Part shown: positions 24,409 through 34,174 of the stretch, one piece after another
Layout: every line of letters begins with the position of its first letter
How positions within the stretch are numbered: the first letter of the stretch is position 1
Assembly (NCBI GenBank): GCA_947450025.1
Contig: CANFTW010000002.1
Span: 186,001 to 250,000, forward strand
Source of the DNA: Bacteroidota bacterium
GTDB lineage: Bacteria > Bacteroidota > Bacteroidia > B-17B0 > Aurantibacillaceae
DNA: 64,000 bases
Reading direction: 5' to 3'
Position numbers and translations under genes: made by a program
The notes under the pieces: model-generated
Seen by the model: the letters and a program-made list of their open reading frames with translations, nothing else
Told to the model about the DNA's origin: nothing
Databases searched by the model: none

Positions 24409-27339
24409 TCAGTTGTTTGGTAATATTAAAGTTACTTGTGTACCATTTGGTAAACTATTTTTGGTTAAATCGGTAATTGTAAAATGGTATGTCATATCAT
24501 TATTAATGCTGTTTAATATTTCTAGTCTTTCGGTTATTAATGCAATAGCCATAGATATGTGTTGTTTTTTTTGTTTTGATAATTCGGCCGCTTTACGCCC
24601 TATACCATTATCTATAATTTTTATTTGAATACTGTTTTGCATTACTTCAAAAGAAATTTCCAAATGACCTTTTTCGGGTTTTGGCGCCAAACCATAGTTA
24701 ATGGCGTTTTCAATAAATGGTTGTAATAGCATTGGTGGTATAAATGTATCTTCTATATCTATATCATTGGTAACCTTTATGGTATAATCAAATCGATTAC
24801 CTAAACGCATTTTTTCGAGCTCAATGTATTTTTTAATAAATTCAATTTCTTCCGACAATGGTATTTCTTTTTTTGCAGAGTTTTGAAGCAGTTCTCGCAT
24901 TAACGATGCAAACTGCACAATGAATAACTGTGCCTTTTCTTCATTTTTCTCTAAGTACACATCTTGTATGGTATTCAACACATTAAACATAAAGTGAGGG
25001 TTTAATTGTGAGCGTATAGCTTTTAATTCTGATTCGGCAATTTTTCGTAATTGATTTATTTTTTCGTTTTGTTGTTTTTTTATGGCGTTAATTTTCAACT
25101 TATAGAATAAAAAGCCTATGGTTAAAATTGTTATAGTGCATAAAACATAAAACCACCATGTATTATAAAATGCCGGCTTAATTGTAAATGTATAGGTTAA
25201 AGGCTTAGAAGACCAACTATCATCAGTATTAGAGGCTATTAACTTAAATGTATAAGTACCACTTGCCAAGTTTGAATAGGTGGCCACTTTGTTTTTAGTT
25301 GCAGGATTCCATTTACTATCAAATCCTTCTAGTATATATTTATACTTAACATTTTCTGAAGCATCTAAATTTATTCCCACAAAATCAAACGTAATATGGT
25401 TTTTATGATATGGTAAAACTAAATTTACCGGCATGTTATTCCAGGTTAAAACGCTATCACAAAAATTTGTCAAATCTTGTTTTTCATAGTTTAAACGCAA
25501 ACCCGCGAAATTTAATTTAGGCGCAGATGATATATGATTATTTAATTTAGAATTATATTCAAATAAACCATTTTCAGTACCAATTAATATATTATTATTT
25601 GGTAATTGGTATATGGCATTTTGATTGCATCCCAAGCACTCCAGGCCTTGATCTTGTTTAAAATTTTTAATTTCTTTTACATTGCCTAAGTCATCCAGTA
25701 AAATGTTTGATACGCCATTACTTGTTCCAAGCCACAAAGCATTTGATTTTTTATCGTAAAAACTTGAAGATATATAGTTACTCACCAAATTTTCATTTAT
25801 GGTTATTTGAGTGTAATTTTTACCATCGTATTTAATAAGACCGTATCCAAATGTTCCAATCCAGATATTTAGATTTTTATCTTCGGCAAGTGTTACTGAT
25901 TCTTTAAAGTGATATCCTTGTGTTTTATCTATTGCTTTAAATGCATTATTTTCAAAAAGCATCAAAGCCCCGGTATTGGCAAACCATATTCTGTTTTTAC
26001 TGTCGACTAATGCACTTTGTGTATACCCCAGTGTTGTAAATGTATGAACCGTGTAAATATTATTTTTATAATTAACGATGTTAGAACCTTTACAAAACCA
26101 AAGCTCTTTTTTATAAGGCAAAATTTGATAAATAGGATTTGCAGTTAAATAATCTTTATTACCAAATGGCAAAAATTTTGAATTGATAAATTTATAGGCT
26201 TGTCCACTATAACTACCAACCATTAAACCGGAATCTGATGGTAACAGAGATATCATAAATTGATCATCGGGATTGTTACTAATATTATATTTAAAAAGTT
26301 TGTTTTGTAGCTGTTTATATAAACCTGTTGTAGTAGCTAAATATAAATTATTTAACTTATCCATTGCTATATTCATAACAGGGCTTTTAATACTGTCTGA
26401 AAAAGCATATTTAGCAAAAGGTTTTGAATACATTTTAATTAAACCTACGGCAGACGCAATCCATATATTATCTCTATCATCTTGTGTTAATCTGATAAAG
26501 CTTGCCCTACCAACTATATTTGTTGCATCAATTAATTTAAACTTACCGTTTTCATAAATCCTAATTATAGGACAATCCGCGGTAAAAATAATTTTCCCAT
26601 CAGATGCAAATAAAATGTCTAAAATTCTGTTTTCTGAACTGATTGATTCAAAATGTTTTTCAAAAACCTTACCATCATATTTAATAATACCGGCCGATGT
26701 GCCTATCCAAATTATTCCTTTTTTATCAATATTAATGCAGGTGAGACTGTTATTTGCGACGTTTGCATTTACCTCAATATAATTAAACGCTTTATTCTTA
26801 TAGGTGTATAATCCTTTGTCAGAAACCATCCACAATACACCGTATTTATCTTCAATGATTTCTCTAATATTAACATCTAAACCTTGTATTTTATCAAAAC
26901 AATTTTTGTTTTTATTTAATACAAATAATCCTTTTAATGAAGCTGCATAAATATTACCATCTCTTGTTTCAATGATATCTAAAAAATAAAAATTTTTAAC
27001 CGTTGTGTCTTTAATTTGATAGTCTTTAAATGTTTTTCCATCAAAAGATTGCACTCCTACTTTAGAACCAAACCATAAGTTTTTATTTTTATCCTCTTTT
27101 ATACTATATATTGTATTATCAATGTTTCCATTTAATAAACTGTAGTTTGTAAACGTATTACCATCATATTTGAATAATCCATTTACTGAACCAATCCATA
27201 AATATCCTCTTGAATCTTGTTTAACACTCAATAGTTCAGGCGACTCAAGGCCTTCGTTGGATGAAATTTTTTTAAAAGAAAAAGTTTGCCCAAAGCTTTG
27301 AAGAGTAAATAAAAAAATAAAAAGAGTAAGCTTACTCAT
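24409..27339 (-). CDS. LytS-type sensor histidine kinase with two-component-regulator propeller
   Basis: 976 residues: signal peptide (1-17), a large periplasmic sensor made of repeated propeller blades (about 20-640; motifs such as DSRGYLWIGSVNGLFKYDG and DKKGIIWIGTSAGIIKYDG), a Y_Y_Y domain (about 650-715; KYKYILEGFDSKWNP, YTFKLIASN), one membrane helix (about 723-745), and a cytoplasmic His_kinase domain with SQLNPHFMFNVLN (phospho-His about 782), the N-box PFIENAIN and DNGIG. This resembles hybrid two-component sensors of Bacteroidota, but lacks a fused receiver. The ligand is unknown; in relatives it is often a polysaccharide fragment. Confidence 0.94.
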   Translation of the reverse strand: MSKLTLFIFLFTLQSFGQTFSFKKISSNEGLESPELLSVKQDSRGYLWIGSVNGLFKYDGNTFTNYSLLNGNIDNTIYSIKEDKNKNLWFGSKVGVQSFDGKTFKDYQIKDTTVKNFYFLDIIETRDGNIYAASLKGLFVLNKNKNCFDKIQGLDVNIREIIEDKYGVLWMVSDKGLYTYKNKAFNYIEVNANVANNSLTCINIDKKGIIWIGTSAGIIKYDGKVFEKHFESISSENRILDILFASDGKIIFTADCPIIRIYENGKFKLIDATNIVGRASFIRLTQDDRDNIWIASAVGLIKMYSKPFAKYAFSDSIKSPVMNIAMDKLNNLYLATTTGLYKQLQNKLFKYNISNNPDDQFMISLLPSDSGLMVGSYSGQAYKFINSKFLPFGNKDYLTANPIYQILPYKKELWFCKGSNIVNYKNNIYTVHTFTTLGYTQSALVDSKNRIWFANTGALMLFENNAFKAIDKTQGYHFKESVTLAEDKNLNIWIGTFGYGLIKYDGKNYTQITINENLVSNYISSSFYDKKSNALWLGTSNGVSNILLDDLGNVKEIKNFKQDQGLECLGCNQNAIYQLPNNNILIGTENGLFEYNSKLNNHISSAPKLNFAGLRLNYEKQDLTNFCDSVLTWNNMPVNLVLPYHKNHITFDFVGINLDASENVKYKYILEGFDSKWNPATKNKVATYSNLASGTYTFKLIASNTDDSWSSKPLTYTFTIKPAFYNTWWFYVLCTITILTIGFLFYKLKINAIKKQQNEKINQLRKIAESELKAIRSQLNPHFMFNVLNTIQDVYLEKNEEKAQLFIVQFASLMRELLQNSAKKEIPLSEEIEFIKKYIELEKMRLGNRFDYTIKVTNDIDIEDTFIPPMLLQPFIENAINYGLAPKPEKGHLEISFEVMQNSIQIKIIDNGIGRKAAELSKQKKQHISMAIALITERLEILNSINNDMTYHFTITDLTKNSLPNGTQVTLILPNN

Positions 27340-27487
27340 AAAGAATGTAAATTTTTAAATATAAAATAAATTATTGATACTTTTAATTCGAATTATTTAA
27401 AGCATTAAAATTTAAATGAAATAGGCACATCAAATATTTATCGCTATAAAAACTTAATAATTTACGAGAACGTCTTAAATAATTTAA

Positions 27488-28081
27488 TTATTTTTTAATA
27501 TAAAATTTCAATAGGCCTGTTTCGTTCTTATCAATAAATTGATAGGAAGAAGGGATTTTATTTTTAAATGTATAATAAGTAACGAGTTTAGTTCCAGATT
27601 CACATTCATTCAGTTTTTGGATTAAATCTTCATGGTATTTTTTATATTCATTTAGTGAAACTTTTGAAGACTCATCCAGAACACATGTCTCATCTAGCTG
27701 CTCATGAAAAGAATTAAAAAAATAAATTCCATTAAACTTTTTAAAATCTAAAGCCGTAAAGTCATTATTGATGAAATGAGCATTTTTCAATTTATAGTTA
27801 CGTTTAATTTTATTAGAAAGATTTATTAAGGTCTTTCTTTTTTCAACACCATAAAAATGCGCTTCAGTTACTGTTGAACCAATACAGCAAAACTTACCCA
27901 CACCAGATCCAATATCTAAGATTTTGTCAGTTGGCTTATCCACTAATAATTTAGCCGCTTTAATTGCAATGTTTACAGGAGTGAAATGTCTAGCAGAATG
28001 TTCTTGATACAGTTTAGGATAAATTTTATCAAAAGCAGAATTCGTGGGATATTTCTTTTGTTTTAATTGATCAAACACCAT
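27488..28081 (-). CDS. Class I SAM-dependent methyltransferase
   Basis: 197 residues. SAM-binding motif I is KILDIGSGVGKFCCIGS, the acidic end of strand 2 is GVEKRK, and the post-motif region is NNDFTALDFKKFNGIYFFNS. The N-terminal HSARHFTPVNIAIKAAKLLV precedes it. The Rossmann fold is clear, but the substrate is not; the CPLxR-type substrate motifs of well-known families are absent. Divergent from the 129-residue protein gene; 148 bases from the sensor kinase gene. Confidence 0.8.
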   Translation of the reverse strand: MVFDQLKQKKYPTNSAFDKIYPKLYQEHSARHFTPVNIAIKAAKLLVDKPTDKILDIGSGVGKFCCIGSTVTEAHFYGVEKRKTLINLSNKIKRNYKLKNAHFINNDFTALDFKKFNGIYFFNSFHEQLDETCVLDESSKVSLNEYKKYHEDLIQKLNECESGTKLVTYYTFKNKIPSSYQFIDKNETGLLKFYIKK

Positions 28082-28203
28082 GATGTAAAAGTAATTGAAT
28101 TATAAAAAGCTCATCTGTAAATAAAATAATAATATACACGATATATTAACCATATTTATTCAATTCATTCTATTTCTTATTATTTTATCAATACCTTAGT
28201 GAA

Positions 28204-28593
28204 ATGAACAATCGCTCAGAATTATTAAAAAGCATCAGACCTATTATTGAAATAGACAATTCTAAATCAACTGATTTAGAATTATTTCAAAGTGTAACCT
28301 TGCGTCCAATATTAAAACTTCAAAATGATTTAATTCTTTCTCTTGTAAACAACCACTTAGCTGAGAATAAAATAGTGGTCAAAAATTTAACGGATCATAA
28401 AAAAGCTGAGCGTATTCATGAAATTGTAAAAGGGAACTTACAATTAAAACAATTATTTACAGGAATCACCATTGCTTTGTTTACGGAAGAGGAAATGGCA
28501 TTTTATCTTGAAAATAAAAAAGAAGTGGTAAAACGAACCATAACGATGCTATTAGAAAGAGCTTGTTCTCAATTAGAAAAATTAGAATTTTAA
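28204..28593 (+). CDS. Conserved-looking helical protein of unknown function
   Basis: 129 residues, no signal peptide, mostly helical by pattern: MNNRSELLKSIRPIIEID, LRPILKLQNDLILSLVNNHL, and a C-terminal KRTITMLLERACSQLEKLEF. The pattern looks like a small family of Bacteroidota, but I cannot name it. Its 3' end overlaps the 3' end of the convergent LRR-kinase gene by 12 bases, so the two transcripts are antisense at their ends. Confidence 0.65.
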   Translation: MNNRSELLKSIRPIIEIDNSKSTDLELFQSVTLRPILKLQNDLILSLVNNHLAENKIVVKNLTDHKKAERIHEIVKGNLQLKQLFTGITIALFTEEEMAFYLENKKEVVKRTITMLLERACSQLEKLEF

Positions 28594-29880
28594 CAATTGT
28601 AACCTGTTATAGATTTCCTTAAAGAGAGGCCTATCTGAAACAACTTCATTAAAACACATTGTTCTTATGTCAGAAAGTTGATGCCATAATAACGAATCCA
28701 TTTTCTTCGTATGATTTAATAAATCATCTATCAAGCAAGCAAAAGCTCTTACATCTATTTGCTCATGTAATAAGGCATTTTCTGAGTTCAAATCATAAAG
28801 GGTGGCTGCACCAAAGTCTCCTAATAAAACATTTGCATGTTCATCAATCATCAAATTATGCGCATAAAAATCCCCATGCATGATTCCTTTACCATGAAGT
28901 TGAACTAACACTGAAGCTGTATTTAACAAAACATGAAACACTTCATCCTCTGAAAATTGAGTTCCGTTATCAAATACATCCCTAGTACATGACACAAAAC
29001 TAGGTGGTTTACCTAAATTTTTAAATGTCTTTGGAATTAATTCAAATACTAACCCATTTTTTTGTTCTGAATGATTTATAATTTTGCCAAGTAATGTCAC
29101 TAAACTTTGATGATTACCTGCTAGAGAGCATGCATTCATTTCACTTAATGGCAAACCATCACTAGTGACTTCTCCCTTAAATATTTTAACAGCCACTTCT
29201 TTTTTTTGAGATTTTAAAATGGCTTTAGAAATGATTCCTGAAGCACCTTCACCTAATTGTTCTTTTAACTCAATATCATCCCATGATACATGATGAATGT
29301 TTTGTATTATGTGTTGGCCAACACTAAATGGATTATCCGAATAAGCCAACCATGATAATTTCGGCAATGTCAATAACCAATGTGGTAATATTTTTATATT
29401 ATTAGCTGAAATCCTTAGTAATTCAATACTCTTACAGTTAGCCATTTCATCTGGCAATTCAGATAATTGATTACCAGCTAATGCAACCTTTTGCAATCGA
29501 TAACAATGACCTATAGATTTAGGTAATTGCTGTATTTGATTATTAGTTAAAATCAACCAACGAATATTTTTGGAAATTGCTTTTTCCGAAATACAATTAA
29601 TGCGATTAGCTTTAAAGCCAACCATTTCTAACAACGGACAATCCGCTAAAACTTCTGGATATTCAGTAAATGAATTATCTGAGAAAAAGGCAATTTTTAA
29701 TTTAGTAAATCTTCCGAAATCATTTGGTAAAACAGACAGTTGATTACCTGACAAATCAAGTAATTCTAAACTATCTACCAAATCAAATAACGCTTCTGGA
29801 AATTCCTTTAAGCCACAAGATAATTTGATGGAAGTGCAACCTTGTAATTGACCAGATTGCAATTGCTCCAATGTTTGCAT
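28582..29880 (-). CDS. Leucine-rich repeat protein with C-terminal protein kinase domain
   Basis: 432 residues from the ATG at 29880 (a TTG precedes it in frame). Residues 1-195 hold about seven leucine-rich repeats (LELLDLSGNQLSVLPNDF, IRWLILTNNQIQQLPKSI). From about 205 a eukaryote-like kinase domain follows: glycine loop LGEGASGIISKA, lysine in VAVKIF, catalytic loop HGDFYAHNLM (Gly replaces Arg of HRD), and metal-binding DFG in LLGDFGAATL. Key residues for activity are therefore present. No signal peptide or membrane helix, so cytoplasmic. It probably phosphorylates a partner recognised by the repeats; the partner is unknown. It starts 4 bases after the pepD stop, suggesting co-transcription with pepD. 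Confidence 0.9.
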   Translation of the reverse strand: MQTLEQLQSGQLQGCTSIKLSCGLKEFPEALFDLVDSLELLDLSGNQLSVLPNDFGRFTKLKIAFFSDNSFTEYPEVLADCPLLEMVGFKANRINCISEKAISKNIRWLILTNNQIQQLPKSIGHCYRLQKVALAGNQLSELPDEMANCKSIELLRISANNIKILPHWLLTLPKLSWLAYSDNPFSVGQHIIQNIHHVSWDDIELKEQLGEGASGIISKAILKSQKKEVAVKIFKGEVTSDGLPLSEMNACSLAGNHQSLVTLLGKIINHSEQKNGLVFELIPKTFKNLGKPPSFVSCTRDVFDNGTQFSEDEVFHVLLNTASVLVQLHGKGIMHGDFYAHNLMIDEHANVLLGDFGAATLYDLNSENALLHEQIDVRAFACLIDDLLNHTKKMDSLLWHQLSDIRTMCFNEVVSDRPLFKEIYNRLQLLKF

Positions 29881-29883
29881 CAA

Positions 29884-31335
29884 TTATTTCGTTGGTATTC
29901 TTACTAAGGTTTCTAATAAAAAGCCCCAATACTTTTGAACTGAACTAATTTGAACTCTTTCGTCTGGCGAGTGAGCACCCTTGATATTCGGTCCAAATGA
30001 AATCATTTGCATATCGGGATAATTAGTGCCTAAAATACCGCATTCTAACCCTGCATGGCATGCGCTTACTTTAGCTTCAGTATTATAACGCTCTTTATAT
30101 AAATCACTCATTAATTTCACAATAGGTGCAGACGGCTTAGGTGTCCAACCTGGATAAGAACCTGCTACCGTAATTTGCGCCCCTAATAATTCAAAGGCAG
30201 ATGTAATAGCATGTTGTAAATCAATTTTTTCTGAATCAACCGAACTACGAGTTAAACATTGTATTTGATACGTTCCGTCTTTCACAATCACTCGAGCAAC
30301 GTTATTGGATGTTTGCACCAATCCTGCAATATCTGGACTCATACGATAAATACCATATGGACAAGCATAAATACTACGCAACAATTTATATTGAAAATCT
30401 TTATTAAATACTTGAGCAGGTGATTCCGCGTCTTCTATAGTCACCACTAAATTTGGATCAGTTGTGTTATGCTCCACTTTTACTACTTTCTCAAATTCTT
30501 GAATTTGTTTTTTTAATGCATTTGTATCAGCAACTGTAATTATCGCAACTGATTCGCGAGGTATTGCATTTCTTAAACTTCCACCATCAACACTTGAAAT
30601 TTCAATTTGTAAATCGTTGCTTAAGTTTAACAATAAACGGTTCATGATTTTATTCGCATTGCCTCTTCCACGATGAATATCCATTCCTGAATGTCCACCT
30701 GTTAATCCTTTTACCGAAATTTTAAACGCTGCCTTATTTTTAGTTGTTTCAGATACATAACTACCTGTTGCGGTAACATCAACACCTCCCGCACAACCAA
30801 TGGTTAACTCATCATCATCTTCTGTATCTAAATTCAACATTATACTTCCGTCTAACAAGCCACCTTTTAATGCTAATGCGCCAGTCATACCCGTTTCTTC
30901 ATCAATCGTAAATAAGGCTTCTAAAGCAGGGTGAGGTATATCTTTAGATTCTAATAAAGCCATTATAGAAGCTACGCCAATACCGTTATCAGCACCGAGG
31001 GTTGTTCCATTAGCTTTTACCCAATCTCCTTCCACAAACATTTCGATTCCTTGTGTATTAAAATCAAAATTAGTGGCTGCATTTTTTTGATGAACCATAT
31101 CCAAGTGACTTTGTAAAACCACTGTTACTCTGTCTTCCATACCTTTAGTAGCAGATTTTTTAATAATCACATTTCCCACCTCATCAACAATAGTTGGTAA
31201 GCCTAATTTTTCTCCAAATGCTTTTGCAAAAGCAATAACGCGTTCTTCTTTTTTTGAAGGGCGTGGTACAGCATTTAAATCTGCAAAATTATTCCACATA
31301 GCTGTGGGTTCTAGTTTTCTGATAGTATCGTTCAT
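29884..31335 (-). CDS. pepD: Aminoacyl-histidine dipeptidase (PepD, M20C)
   Basis: 483 residues, the usual length. Metal-binding motifs of the M20 family are seen: LQSHLDMVHQ, GADNGIGVAS, the catalytic FTIDEETGMTG, and CHAGLECG and KGAHSPDE near the C-terminus. It is a cytosolic non-specific dipeptidase that uses two divalent metal ions and recycles peptides. Separated from nrdA by a strong terminator, so its promoter lies in the spacer downstream of it, not in the nrd transcript. Confidence 0.94.
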   Translation of the reverse strand: MNDTIRKLEPTAMWNNFADLNAVPRPSKKEERVIAFAKAFGEKLGLPTIVDEVGNVIIKKSATKGMEDRVTVVLQSHLDMVHQKNAATNFDFNTQGIEMFVEGDWVKANGTTLGADNGIGVASIMALLESKDIPHPALEALFTIDEETGMTGALALKGGLLDGSIMLNLDTEDDDELTIGCAGGVDVTATGSYVSETTKNKAAFKISVKGLTGGHSGMDIHRGRGNANKIMNRLLLNLSNDLQIEISSVDGGSLRNAIPRESVAIITVADTNALKKQIQEFEKVVKVEHNTTDPNLVVTIEDAESPAQVFNKDFQYKLLRSIYACPYGIYRMSPDIAGLVQTSNNVARVIVKDGTYQIQCLTRSSVDSEKIDLQHAITSAFELLGAQITVAGSYPGWTPKPSAPIVKLMSDLYKERYNTEAKVSACHAGLECGILGTNYPDMQMISFGPNIKGAHSPDERVQISSVQKYWGFLLETLVRIPTK

Positions 31336-31416
31336 GGTAGTAGTTTAAATTTTGAGGTATAAATATATAGTTTCTTTTTCTATTTTTTTATTGATATTCT
31401 TATGCTATTCTCTTAA

Positions 31417-31454
31417 AACAAAAAAAGCCTCTCTAAAAATTTCAGAGAGGCTTT
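31417..31454 (-). terminator. Intrinsic terminator after nrdA
   Basis: On the minus strand, AAGCCTCTCTGAAA and TAGAGAGGCTT form a stem with a short loop followed by a run of T (TTTTTTTGTTTT). It lies 26 bases past the nrdA stop. Confidence 0.9.
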
Positions 31455-31479
31455 TCTTCAGGGTTAAACTTATTTTTTT

Positions 31480-33891
31480 TTAAGATCCACAAGCTTCGCA
31501 AGCATCTGGATTATCTAATGAACAAGATAATTGTGCTTGCTGCTCTTCATAGCTTAATACATGAGCTTGTCCGCGCTCTACTAGTAATTGATCTTCGTTA
31601 CCTAATACTGGTACAGATAAAGCTGCTTGATCTACAGTAAACTTAATTGCATCTGCTGCTGCTTTTGTACGTAAGTAGTACATACCTGTTTTTAATCCTT
31701 TTTTCCAAGCGTAGAAATGCGCTGAAGATAATTTAGCAAAGTTTGCGTCTTGGATAAACAAGTTTAATGATTGAGATTGACAGATAAACGCTCCACGGTC
31801 AGCCGCCATATCAATAATTGTACGTTGTTTAATTTCCCAAACGGTTTTGTAGATATCTTTAATATTTTGAGGAATCTCAGGAATGTTTTGTACTGAACCA
31901 TTTGCTGCAATGATTTTATTTTTCAATGCATCATTCCACATGCCTAATTTCACTAAGTCACGTAATAAGTGTTTGTTTACTACAGCAAACTCACCTGATA
32001 ATACACGGCGGCTATAAATGTTTGAAGTATATGGCTCAAAACACTCATTATTTCCTAAAATTTGAGATGTTGAGGCTGTTGGCATTGGCGCTAATAACAA
32101 TGAGTTACGCACACCATGTTTCTTCACTTCTTCTTTTAATACATCCCATTCCCAACGTGAACTTGGTGTTACACCCCACATATCAAATTGCATAATACCT
32201 TTTGATAATGGAGAACCTGGATAAGATTCGTAATATCCTTCTTTGATTGCTAAATCTTTTGAAGCAGTCATTGAAGCGTAATAAATCGTTTCAAAAATCT
32301 CTGCATTTAATTTTTTTGCTTCTTCACTTTCAAAAGGGAAACGCATTAAAATAAATGCATCTGCTAAACCTTGTACTCCTAATCCGATAGGGCGGTGACG
32401 CATGTTTGAATTACGTGCCTCAGGAACTGGATAGTAATTACGATCAATAACTTTATTTAAGTTTTTAGTAATCGTATAGGTTACATCAAATAATTTTTGG
32501 TGATCAAATGTACCTTCTTTCTCATCTACAAAACGAGGTAATGCAATAGATGCTAAGTTACAAACAGCAACCTCGTCAGGGCTAGTATACTCAACAATCT
32601 CCGTACATAAGTTAGATGATTGAATAGTTCCTAAGTGAGATTGATTTGATTTTAAATTACAAGCATCTTTGTATAGCATGTATGGATTACCAGTTTCAAT
32701 TTGAGAATCGATGATGGCTGCCCATAATTCACGTGCTGGAATTTGCTTACGGAATTTACCTTCAGCTTCGTATTTAGTATATAATGCTTCGAATTCTGCT
32801 CCATGAGAAGTATATAATCCTGGGCACTCATTAGGACACATTAAACTCCAAGTACCTTCTGATTCTACGCGCTTCATAAATAAATCTGGAATCCATAATG
32901 CTGTAAACAAATCACGCGCGCGCATTTCTTCTTTACCATGATTTTTACGAATATCTAAGAACTCATAAATATCGGCATGCCAAGGCTCTAAGTAAATAGC
33001 AATTGAACCTTTTCGTTTTCCACCACCTTGATCAACGTAACGAGCTGTTTCGTTGAATACTTTTAACATTGGTAAAATCCCGTTTGATGTACCATTAGTT
33101 CCTTTAATATAAGAACCAGTAGCGCGTACTTTATGAATAGCTAAACCAATACCTCCAGCAGACTGTGATATACGTGCACATTGTTTTAATGTATCGTAAA
33201 TCCCATCAATACTATCTTCTTTAGTTTGTAATAAGAAACAAGAACTCATTTGAGGCTTTGGCGTACCTGCGTTAAATAAAGTTGGTGTTGCATGTGTAAA
33301 CCAACGCTCACTCATTAAGTTATAAGTTTCGATAGCTGCTGCAATATCATCTTTGTGTATACCAATTGATACACGCATTAACATATGTTGAGGACGCTCA
33401 GTCACTTTACCGTGGGTTCTTAATAAATAAGAACGCTCTAATGTTTTAAAACCAAAATAATCGTATCCAAAATCTCTATCATAAATAATAGAAGAATCAA
33501 GTAATTGTGCGTGTTTCATCACAATTTCATATACGTCATCGGCAATTAATGACGCTTTTTGATTTGTTTTAGGGTCAACATAATTATATAATATCTCAAT
33601 TGTTTTTGAGAAAGACTTAATGGTGTTTTTGTGCAAATTACTTACCGCGATACGAGAAGCTAACAACGCATAATCAGGATGCTTAGTTGTTAACGACGCA
33701 GCTGTTTCAGCTGCTAAGTTGTCTAAATCTACAGTGTGTACGCCGTCGTATACACCATCGATTACTTTTTTAGCTACTTGAATCGGATCTACGTGGTTTG
33801 CATCTAAGCCGTAGCTAAGCTTTTGAACGCGTGCTGTGATTTTATCAAATTTCACAGACTCTTGAGTGCCATCTCTTTTTATTACAAACAT
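31480..33891 (-). CDS. nrdA: Class I ribonucleoside-diphosphate reductase, alpha subunit
   Basis: 803 residues: N-terminal ATP-cone (1-95; [16 protein letters not shown]), the catalytic ten-stranded barrel with [20 protein letters not shown], the [19 protein letters not shown] block and a C-terminal redox pair Cys798/Cys801 (ACEACGS). Makes deoxyribonucleotides from NDPs with the beta subunit. It follows nrdB, with 283 bases between them, and ends at its own terminator. Effector control is expected through the ATP-cone. Confidence 0.96.
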   Translation of the reverse strand: MFVIKRDGTQESVKFDKITARVQKLSYGLDANHVDPIQVAKKVIDGVYDGVHTVDLDNLAAETAASLTTKHPDYALLASRIAVSNLHKNTIKSFSKTIEILYNYVDPKTNQKASLIADDVYEIVMKHAQLLDSSIIYDRDFGYDYFGFKTLERSYLLRTHGKVTERPQHMLMRVSIGIHKDDIAAAIETYNLMSERWFTHATPTLFNAGTPKPQMSSCFLLQTKEDSIDGIYDTLKQCARISQSAGGIGLAIHKVRATGSYIKGTNGTSNGILPMLKVFNETARYVDQGGGKRKGSIAIYLEPWHADIYEFLDIRKNHGKEEMRARDLFTALWIPDLFMKRVESEGTWSLMCPNECPGLYTSHGAEFEALYTKYEAEGKFRKQIPARELWAAIIDSQIETGNPYMLYKDACNLKSNQSHLGTIQSSNLCTEIVEYTSPDEVAVCNLASIALPRFVDEKEGTFDHQKLFDVTYTITKNLNKVIDRNYYPVPEARNSNMRHRPIGLGVQGLADAFILMRFPFESEEAKKLNAEIFETIYYASMTASKDLAIKEGYYESYPGSPLSKGIMQFDMWGVTPSSRWEWDVLKEEVKKHGVRNSLLLAPMPTASTSQILGNNECFEPYTSNIYSRRVLSGEFAVVNKHLLRDLVKLGMWNDALKNKIIAANGSVQNIPEIPQNIKDIYKTVWEIKQRTIIDMAADRGAFICQSQSLNLFIQDANFAKLSSAHFYAWKKGLKTGMYYLRTKAAADAIKFTVDQAALSVPVLGNEDQLLVERGQAHVLSYEEQQAQLSCSLDNPDACEACGS

Positions 33892-34096
33892 TGCCTTTGG
33901 TTTTAATTAATTTTACTTAGTTTTTGAGTATCGTTTTCGTTACAACAAGTTATAACTATAATTGCCTTTTTTTTATGCCGCCACAACTTGATATTAACAA
34001 ATTAGTGGTTAATTATTTTTTCTCTTTGTTAGCAAGCCTTTAAGGGCTTTTTCTAAAATTTAACATTTAATGAACTTTCGTTTAGAGGCTAGAATT

Positions 34097-34127
34097 CCCA
34101 TACAAGAAATGACTCTTGTTGAATGGG
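34097..34127. repeat. Interrupted hairpin between nrdB and nrdA
   Basis: CCCAT-A-CAAGA and TCTTG-TTGA-ATGGG pair as two short stems separated by small bulges. It lies 47 bases past the nrdB stop and is not followed by a T run on the minus strand, so it is not a classical terminator. It could be a processing or stability signal between the nrdB and nrdA parts of one transcript. The rest of this 283-base spacer holds no gene. Confidence 0.4.
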
Positions 34128-34174
34128 TTTAAAATAGCGTACTAATTGAAAAATTTAATCGGCGAATTTTTTTA

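Noticed and set aside
34033-34055. AAGCC/GGCTT hairpin with T run between nrdB and nrdA as a terminator
   Set aside because: Five-base stem, and the T run is on the plus strand where no gene ends.
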